NCBI GenBank assembly: GCA_036925085.1
Contig: JAUPFP010000061.1
Location: forward strand, 361,001-425,000
Reading direction: 5' to 3'
Source: Brachycybe producta
Lineage: Eukaryota; Arthropoda; Diplopoda; Playtdesmida; Andrognathidae
Length of the DNA stretch: 64,000 nt
Below the pieces are notes generated by a model. That model was not told the DNA's origin. It did not search any database and was given only the letters and a program-made list of their open reading frames with translations. Position numbers and translations under genes: made by a program. Positions 22,201 to 31,200 of this stretch are shown in pieces. Numbering within the stretch: position 1 is the stretch's first letter; each line of letters opens with the position of its first letter.

Positions 22201-25200
22201 AGTGACCCACCGATTGTTGAGCAACCTCTCGCCGGAGGTGGCTGCACGGAACGGATGATCCAGCGGTAACCGCCCCAGAGTAGTCCCGGCATGGGGTACA
22301 GTGGGCGGTGCGGCTGGTCGGGCTGGTGTTGGAGCCACAGGTTCCAAAGAAACTGATGCGCCCGTGATAGGCCTGGCATGGCGCAAGGCGGACCGGGCCA
22401 TATCGCGGGCCCGCTGACGTAGTCGCTTCGATGCCGACTTCCTGCTCAGCGCCTCCAGTGGCTTGGCACTTCCTGGTGCACGGCCCAGTGCTTCCATGGG
22501 GTCACCTCCCTGTCGCATGACGTCTTGCAGAAGGTTTGTGATGGCCTTCTGTTTTTTCAAGAACGCGGCACGCTCTGCGGAAGGTGGCGGCATCAAAGGT
22601 GTAGGCGTAGGTTGTCCAGAAGGGCGGCCCGGAGGTGGCGGAGGAGGAGAGCGACGCGGGACCCAAGTAGGAGGGCCCCGAGTTTCATAGCGATGGTCGC
22701 GGTCCAGTTGGACTCGGTGATCCTGTAGGTCTTGCCTGACCCTTGGGTCGAAGTTATTACGCGGCGGAGGGCCGCGTCCAGAGGAACCACGTTGTTCCTG
22801 CTGACTTCTTCCGTCGGGTCGGCGTCGGGGCGAAAGATGGGAACCACGTGGCGAAGAGCGACGTGGTTGTGGCCGTTGAAGAGAGTCTCGAGAAGAGTGG
22901 TGGCCCCTGTAGGACTGTTGAGGCTCCTTGGGGCGAGCCCCAGTGGGAACCTGAACACGAACAGGTTGGGGAACCACCACTATGGAAGGTAGCTTTGGAG
23001 TCGGAGTTGGTGTGGCGGCCTCGCTGCGTGGAGGCGTGGCACATCGGGAGGTTGGTGGTGACGATAATGGTGTATGAGGAGGAGGCGGCGGAGTGATTGA
23101 CGGCACCGGTGAGCAGTGTTGGAAAGGCTCTGGTGGCGTTATGGGTGGAGAAGGAGATGTGGAGAGGCCAGTTGTCAGGGTTGCTGGCGAGTTTGAGGAT
23201 GGAGGTGATGACGTGGCCGATGACGTAACTCGGACGGCTTCTTGGAGTCGGGCCTCGATTCGCAGGAGCTCCTCCTTCGGGAGTTGCGCCGTACACGGTA
23301 AGCCCAGCTCGACAAGGCGGGCGCAAACCGCACGGAGGTACGCCAGATTGTCCTCCCCTTCCTTTTTATCTCTGGCTGCCTGGCGAAGGGCAGCCTCCCT
23401 CTGCATCTCCAAGTGGAGGTCTTCGAGGGGGGAGGGCACAGATCCACCTCCCCCACGCTTCCCTCTTGCTTCAGCTCCACCCGGAATGGGTTGACCAGGC
23501 ACGATGCTATCGCGAAACGCCTGGTTAACCCCCCATGCCATGAGGTTGATATCGATGCGGTCTTCCCGCTCCTCCCAGTAGTGTTTTGATGTCGTGACGT
23601 CGAAGGGGACGATGCTGCTTGGAGCAGCAGGCTTCCCTTCGCGCCCGACATTGGCAGGTCGCTTGAAGCTTGCTTTTAGGCGCTTTTCCCCACGCCGGTG
23701 AAAATTCTCCGGTTCGGAGGAGGTGCGGCGCCTATCTATTATGTTTGGCGACTCTCTTCTCGTTACTGGCGCACTGGCGGCGCCCGCCCTTTGTAGCTGG
23801 CAGGTAGATTGAGAGAGGGGTTCAGCGGTCCCCGCCGTTCCACTCTCCGTCTCATCTTCACTAGAAGAGGCAGACATCATTCTGCCTCCTCTCCATGAGC
23901 CTCTACCTGGCATATTTTCTTAAGAGTTTAAAAGTTCTTACTTTTTCAAAAGTCCCGCTGCTGGTGGTTACTTCCAAATAATAACAGAAATCGGTCCCCG
24001 ATCACTCTGTTATTATTTCAAGAGGTCCAAAGAGTTCTGAAGGCCTGATGCACTGCACGTGAGTTCAAAGGCTTGAAGGTGGCACTCAAGCTTTTGATTA
24101 ATAACAAAAACTGATGAAGTCCGAAATTAGAGTTTGGAACTTGGCACAAAAAGGACTTGAAGATTTGAAGAATCGAAGGTGAATATAATTGAGATGACAG
24201 GATGAATAAAACGAGTGCTTCTTTGAAGAGAGCAAATCAAGTGGTAATTGACCAAGTTTGGTCACTTTTCTTATTTAATTTTAAAAGTTAGAAGGGCCGG
24301 CCCCTTTTAGAATAAGACACCTTACTCTAATTGGTTTCTTCACGACTTTATTTATTGGGGGTGGGGGTTGTCCCACCGACATTAGATGTGAGAGGTGTTG
24401 ATCTAATTCTTATCAGAGTCGGTCCTGTTTATTATTTTTAGATAAACAAAAGGACTAAGGAATCTCGAGGGAGAGGGGCCGTTATTTTATTTCACACCGC
24501 GGTGTGAAGTTGCCCATTAACTTTCTCCCCTTCTTTTCCTTAATGCCTTTTTTTTTGGAAAAGAATAGGTCAGCAAGGTTACTAATGTACCTTGCTGTTT
24601 GTTATTATTTTTAGGGGGGAGTGGGACAGGAGTTGGTGTCCCACAATTCGATCTTAATTGAGAGGGTGACAGGTTCTTCAATTTTATTTTTTAATTGAAG
24701 GTGTCCGCTCTCACAAAATCTTCAAAACTGATTTTCTTCTTTTTTTTTTTTATTTGTTTATGGCCAGCAGTTTTTGTTGTTTGTTTTTTTTTCTTTGAAG
24801 TCCCAGTGCATTGGTCTGGCCCCCAGAGCAATTGTCTCTTTGAAGTTTTCTATCCCTCTACTGTCAACAGCATGGTCAATGACGTCCGTCCACAATAAAG
24901 GGGAGCACGGTGTTTTTCCTTTTGCTGACCCTTTTATGGCTCTTGATTTTTTTTCTGAACGTCCTTGACTGGCCTTCGGCGTTTTTCTCAGGTGCACCAC
25001 GTGGTTGACAGTTGTTTGTGAAGGCCACGTGGTTCCGGTGTAGTTTATTGCATGTTTGAAATGGTTGCCAATATGTAAATATTGGCGGCCATTTTGAAAA
25101 GTTTAGAAGTGTTTCAAAAATTAAAGTTGTGTGAATTTTGTAGAGTTTTGGGAGTTATTTGAGAGTGTTTAGAGGGGTTGTTGATGCTGTGGGGTTGTTT

Positions 25201-28200
25201 ATTCGTTGGGGGGTTCCTTTTATCCCCTCCCCCACCTCTTGACAACTGTCCTCAGTTGTTTCTCAACACAACAATTCTCAAATTCCTCCCGCTCTTCTAT
25301 TGTTGATATTTGATGGTTGCTGGTGTTTATTTCCATAGTCATGAAATAAACACTGGTGAATTATTGTTTTATTTTCGTCGCGTTTGGTTTCTTGACAGCG
25401 TGGGTGGCCGTTGCTTCCGTCGTCACTCACGGGGTGGAGTTTCGAGGTTTTCCTTAGAGGTACTGGCAGATTTGCCAAGGGCCTCTACGGAAGTTTCTCC
25501 CAGAGCCCATCCGATGTGCGCTTCGATGCATTTCTGTCGGAGTGTGGACTCGAAGAGGTCGTCCTCCACATATACTTTGTTTGTTGTCATGGACACAGCT
25601 AAGTGCAGAGCCCGGCCTAGATCTCGGCCTAAGATGGCTTCGTGCCGGCCGGTGATCACTAGTAAGTGCCCTCGCACAGCGTGGGGGCCTAGCTGGACCG
25701 TCGCGGCGAGTCGCCCCACCACGGTGATCCTTTGGCCTCCCACACCCTGAATGTTGGGTGGGATTAACACAGGCTCGATTTCGAACTTGTGTTCCTGCGC
25801 GAGTTCAATGGTGATAACGCTGCCCGTAGCTCCGGTGTCCGCGAGCATTCGTATACTCTTCCCGTTGATTGTGACGGCGATGCGTGGGTTCTTGTCGCTG
25901 GCATCGTAGTCTCCGACTTCTTGAGGTGAGCAGCTGCTTACCAGCTGCTCATACACCGTTGTCATTAGTCTTCGGCAGCAGGAGTGGCCCTTCGTCGGCG
26001 ATTGGGTTCCGGGAGCCATGATGGCTATTGTTTTATTTTCGCGGCACCCAATCTCCTTGGTGGATTGTTTAAGGACGTCGAGCGTGTCCTGCCAAACGAT
26101 TAGCTCGTCCGGGGTCCACTTATGTGCAGGAGCCCGGTCGAGCACCTTGACTGGTATGTCCTCAGAGTCGTCAGAGCTGTCGTTGTCGGGTTTGTCAGGA
26201 GTAGGTGCTCCGGCGGCTGAGTCTGCTGCTGGGAGAGGAATCCGGCGGATTTGTCCCGCCACTCGTATCAGAGCAAACTCAATGCCGTCTTCGGTGATAT
26301 CCGTTTCAGGCACCTCTCCTTTGATGTCATAGGCGGTAACCGGCTCTCCAAACTGCTTGATTGCAACCTTCTTCTTTGGTTGCCGACACTCACGGACGAA
26401 ATGCCCCAATTTGCCACAATTATAACACGTCGACTTTTGTCGAACGTGCGAGTGGTCTCTGGTTGGGTGTCCGCTGCAGAGTGTCGGTTTGAATTGGTGG
26501 CAGCAGTCTGACTAGGCTTTTTATCATGCCTAGACCGGTGTGTTTTGTCTTTAGGGCTGGCGGCTGCCGCCGGCTCCTGGTCGGTCTTCGATGCTCCTTT
26601 ACCCGACTGTGAATCAGCTGCGGGTTTTGGTTCCGTCGGCCATTTATCCAAGGACAGCAAGACCACCTCCATATTGAGGACGGCGTTTGCGAAGTCCTTG
26701 AACGACGTCGTAGATGCGTGATGCGCGGCGTTCTGTATGGTGGGATGTAGAGCGCGGCGCAACTGGCTTATACGCAGCTGATCGTCAAGTTGCGGGTAAA
26801 CTCGGTCGCCGAGTATCATAAACTCCCAGATGAAAGCTTGTGTACTCTCACCTTCCTTCTGGAGCATCTCTGTGTACTTTTTCTCCAAGATGGCCAGTTC
26901 GTTCGGCTTCCCGAACGTATCTACCATCTGTACTCTCAGTGCTGGCCAAGGAATGTCCTGAAGCTCATACCTCAGTTTACTCAGCCACGTACGGGCGGCC
27001 CCAGTGAAACACCCCGTGATGTATTCCTCCTTGTGGTGGTCTTTCCAACCGTACAGGTGTGCCACTTCCTCGAATTCTTCCAGGAAGGGACGGAAACCTG
27101 TCAATCCGTTGAATTTTTGGATTGAGTCGGCAGGGTGGCGACCGCTGTATTTCTTATTGAACTCTTCCACGGAGGGTTCTCTGGGGGTTGGTCGATAGAT
27201 GCCATCCTGGACGTTTGACATTCCAGCCGGCATCAGACCTACCCCTTGCGGTGGAAAACGTGGCGCGTAAACTGAAGTGCCTTGTGTCGCTCCTTGGTTA
27301 GGCTGTTGTTCCGGGGGTGTCGAGCGGCGACCGCTACGTGCAACCCGGACAAGCGAGTGAGGAGAATCAGCACGTGTCATAATCGGTATTTCCGCACGCT
27401 CATCTCTGTGACGCGGGTCATCTGACTGCCCTTGTTGTTGCCAGTCAGGGTTACGCGGTAGATGACGTGTGTGCGGTGTGTAATGTCTTTCGTAACGATC
27501 GTGACGCTCTCTGTAGCCAACATAGGGAACTGAAGAGGCGTCCGAGTCATCGTCGCGAAGTCGGTGTGTGCGTGTTGTCCGCCGTGGTGTAGTCGGCCGA
27601 TTCGGTGTGAATCGGTCGTCTATGAGCTGAGACATGCGAGTCGAAAGTGCAGCCACTTGTTGTGACAGGTGGTCAAACTCGGCCCCAGTCGGCCGCGGCG
27701 GTGGTGTCACATCAGTAGTCACGGGTACTTCCAACAGATCTTCGTGTGAACCCTGGTGATCAGACAGGGACCCCGTATTGTCGTGTGAGGCAGCCATGAT
27801 TAATGATGTGGCTTGTGTAATGTGAATGTGCGGTGATGAACGAGTCCGGCGAAGTCCAAGTCGTTGTGTGCAGCTCCGAGGGTTCTCGAGTACACTCTGA
27901 GCTATACTTTCGGGTTCCAGTATGATGGGACTCGTTCAGTTCGTGAAGTTGTAGGTCGGTGATGTCACTGCGCGTTGGCAATTTAGTGCTTGTCGGCAAC
28001 CGACACTATCGTACTCTTATACACTGAGTAACGATAGATTACCTAAGCTCGTGACGTGTATAACGAAGTGGCCGTTCACTCCGTTAGTGTGGTGATGGTT
28101 GTATCGTGTTCTCAGTTGGGCGTGTGACGAGTTTTGGTTCCCAACTGGTGTAGCGTCGTGAGTTCTTTATTGAGCGTCAGATTTTGGAAGGATCTCTCTC

Positions 28201-31200
28201 GACACGTGGTATTTGGCGACCACGTGGAGGTTACGAGAATTCCAAAAACCTCAATAAAGAAACAGCAGATGTACAATACAACCTCGAGCGTGGTACACCA
28301 CCCAATCAAGATTGCACTGCGGAAAGTGAATTAGAAATGAAAGTGCATTGCAATTGCCTGAAGAAGAGGAAAGCAATACGAAGAGTAAAGCTAGAGCGCG
28401 GTGCCCGCACTTTTAGTTTTACTTGAAAACAAGAATGAAGAGTGTGTGTGTGAAGAACACACAAAGAACAAAAAGTTCAAGATGGCTGAACTTTTTAAAT
28501 GCACAAACAAAGGAGAAGTTCAAGAGAAGAAAGCTGTTTTACTTGAAAAGTTTAAAACTTAGGTGCGGTGCCCGCACATCAAAAGTTTTAATTTAGTTTT
28601 ATTAAAAAAGTAAAACAGTGTAGAAATTGAAGTGTGTTCAACAAGCTAAATGCTTGGTGAACCAGAAGAAATGTTCAGACTATAGAAATTTTGAGTCCTC
28701 ACTGCTGGATGGCTCTGGATGAAAAAGACAGAGTCAGTGCCCAGTGAGGGACTATATTGAGTAGAATGAAGAGGTCCGTAGGTGGCGCTGTGGTGGCCAC
28801 TTCCGGTCAGTTTATTGCAATGTCCAAAAATTGATGATTGAAAAGTTCCTCCGGGGCACGTTTTTATGGTGGCCAGGAGAAAGACACAAAAAGAGAGAAA
28901 ATTCAAAGAAAAAGAGAAGTTTTCTCTAACAAGAGGAACTCCGCCAGGGGGCGCGTGAGTGCAACCCTCTGGAAGAGAAGAGAAGAGAAGAGAACACAAA
29001 AAGATGAGAGAAGGTACAACAATGAGTCACATGGAGCGAAAAACCGCTCCGTTGGCGCTTTTTGAAGAGTGTCCGGTCGATCCAAGATGGCGGCCGGGCT
29101 TCAGTGCTGTCCAATGGAGAAAGTTCATGTGATGATGCATTGAGGTGATGATGATGAAGAAACTGAAGAACATGACTTGGGACATAGAGGGTCCCAAGGG
29201 AAACACAAGTGTAAAAACAAAGAACAAAGAAAAGGGGGGACAAGAAAGTCCCACGTGGCTAGAAAAAGTGTGTTTTAAGCTTGTAAGCCCCCTAACAATG
29301 AGATAGAGTTAGGGAGAATCTTGCTTGAAAATTAAAGATGAAGAGTGAAGGTAATAGGACATTTTAAAAAGACACACACGTCCTTTAAAAGGGCCTATTA
29401 ATAGGTCCATAGATAAGTAGATGAGGTTTATTTGCATAAGCAAACTCCTCTCAGAGAGTAAAAAGAATTTGTTTTGAAGTGTTGCCCACACACCAACCAA
29501 TGATACGGAGGAGGGTCGAGTGGGTTTCACTTCAGAAATTAAAGAAGAATGAAGGTAACAGTGGGTGATGGTAATGAAACATAAAACACAAAAAACATGG
29601 ACGGAAACACATGTGTCAAAGAACTACTACCAAGGTGTTGCCCACGTGCTCAATGGATGTCGATGCAGCAGTTCCTTTAACATGTGCCTCTAAGACAGGA
29701 CACAGAATTGCGCGGTCGACACGTGGTGTGTGTAGCCACGAGTCTCTCTCAACACGCGATCCTACAAAAACGGTACCATGCGGTTGGCTTTGACGTGATC
29801 GAGGGCCTCCATACATGGTCCCAACATAAAAAGGCGCCACGCGGTTGGCTTTGACGCTATCGAGGGCCTCCATACGTGGTTCCAACACAAAGGACGCCGC
29901 GCGGTTGGCTTTGACGTGATCGAGGGCCTCCATACGCGGTTTTACAAAGGCGCCACGTGGTCGACTTTGACGCTATCGAGGGTCTCCACACGTGGTTCCA
30001 ACACAAAGGACGCCGCGCGGTTGACTTTGACGTGATCGAGGGTCTCCATACGCGGTTTTACAGACAGGCGCCACGCGGTTGACTTTGACGCTATCGAGGG
30101 TCTCCATACGTGGCTCCAACATAGAAAGGACGGACGAAGCCTCGTGAGGCACAATCACGAGACTTAGGACAAAGGACGGCTTCTGTTTACAGGTCGGAGA
30201 AGGCAGATGGAGCTATACCCCGCACCTCCACCAAATGTGAGCTTTTGACATCAACCAATATTTTATTACCAACCTTTAGATGACATTTTCTACTTTTCGT
30301 TTCTTCTCTGAGCAGTATGACACCTGCACAGAGAAGATCCGAGCTGTAGAGAGAGCTGGATGGAGATAGATTGTAGTCACTCTTCTGCATGGGGGTGAAA
30401 TCGATGCAGGAGAGTGGCGGCCATCTCTCTCTCTTCCGGTTGATGCTGATATACATCTTCTCCATCGGTATTCCGACTAGAGAAGATGTTGTAGCTGCTG
30501 AGAATCGTATAGCTCCTGCCCTATGAAACCTCCGGCCTCTGAAGAGAAGTTATTTACATAAACATAGAGACAACGCTACTTCTTATTACAACACTTTTAT
30601 TCATTCCTTGTAAGAAGTACAGATACAAGGGTGAATAGTAAAATACTAACTGGAAATCCTCAGGCCCATTGATTTGGAATGTATCGCAAAAACAGGCAAA
30701 GGAAAGAACTGAGGAACAAAGAGGAACATGGTCCTTTTATACCTTGGACCTGTGTACACCTGCGAGGTGTAACCAGGTCCAAGTGACCATGGTCCTTTAT
30801 GTATCAATCCGCCGCTTGGGCATGAGTCAGAAAGGTGAGTCAGAGAGGAGGGAGGGACGGTTGAGAGTTGTTTACCCCCCAGGCTATGGTTTTGGCGGGA
30901 TCACGATTTACAGGGTGTTACAATGTATAAAATGATAGCAAACTTTATAGAAGCAAAACCAACATTCAGATCTTGTTAGAAACTAGAATATTACAAAATT
31001 ATTCAAAAATAAAGTATTTTCATTACAATATATTTAAAATTTACTTTTTTTCTGAATTCTAATATTGTTCGTTTTTTTGCAATAATATTTCAAAATAATT
31101 TAAATTTGCTATATTTTATATTTTTAAATCTATTTAATCATATAACATTTTCTATGCACCTTAGTGTTTGCTTTTCTGTACAAGTATATCGTTTGTCTTA

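Larger units (their letters stand above)
27798..30235 (-). other. Long leader of the pol-less element
   Basis: A 2.4-kb untranslated leader between the 5' LTR and gag. Short ORFs have no coherence. It carries the repeat array at 29778-30131, the primer site at 30216-30233 and, at about 29065-29140, a block also found in the related remnant at 39200-39300. Confidence 0.6.
20647..30922 (-). mobile_element. Complete LTR retrotransposon lacking reverse transcriptase
   Basis: The LTRs at 30236-30922 (5') and 20647-21333 (3') have a constant offset of 9589 and no difference noticed by eye. Both run TG...CA and are flanked by ATGT (20643-20646, 30923-30926). On the minus strand the order is 5' LTR, primer-binding site, 2.4-kb leader with a repeat array, gag, an overlapping protease frame, 1.5 kb without genes, a 725-residue ORF and the 3' LTR. 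No reverse transcriptase, RNase H or integrase motif is found in any frame, so it must be mobilised in trans. GC content is clearly higher than in the host DNA. It sits antisense in intron 3 of UGT 2. Confidence 0.88.

Noticed and set aside
22463-23494. Several plus-strand and second-frame minus ORFs of 75-189 codons
   Set aside because: They overlap the 725-residue frame and result from its high GC and few stops; none has motifs or a sensible place in the element.
23914-25422. Possible reverse transcriptase or integrase of the minus-strand LTR element
   Set aside because: I looked for YxDD, LDL/LDM, TDAS, HHCC and DDE motifs in all frames of the interval and found none.
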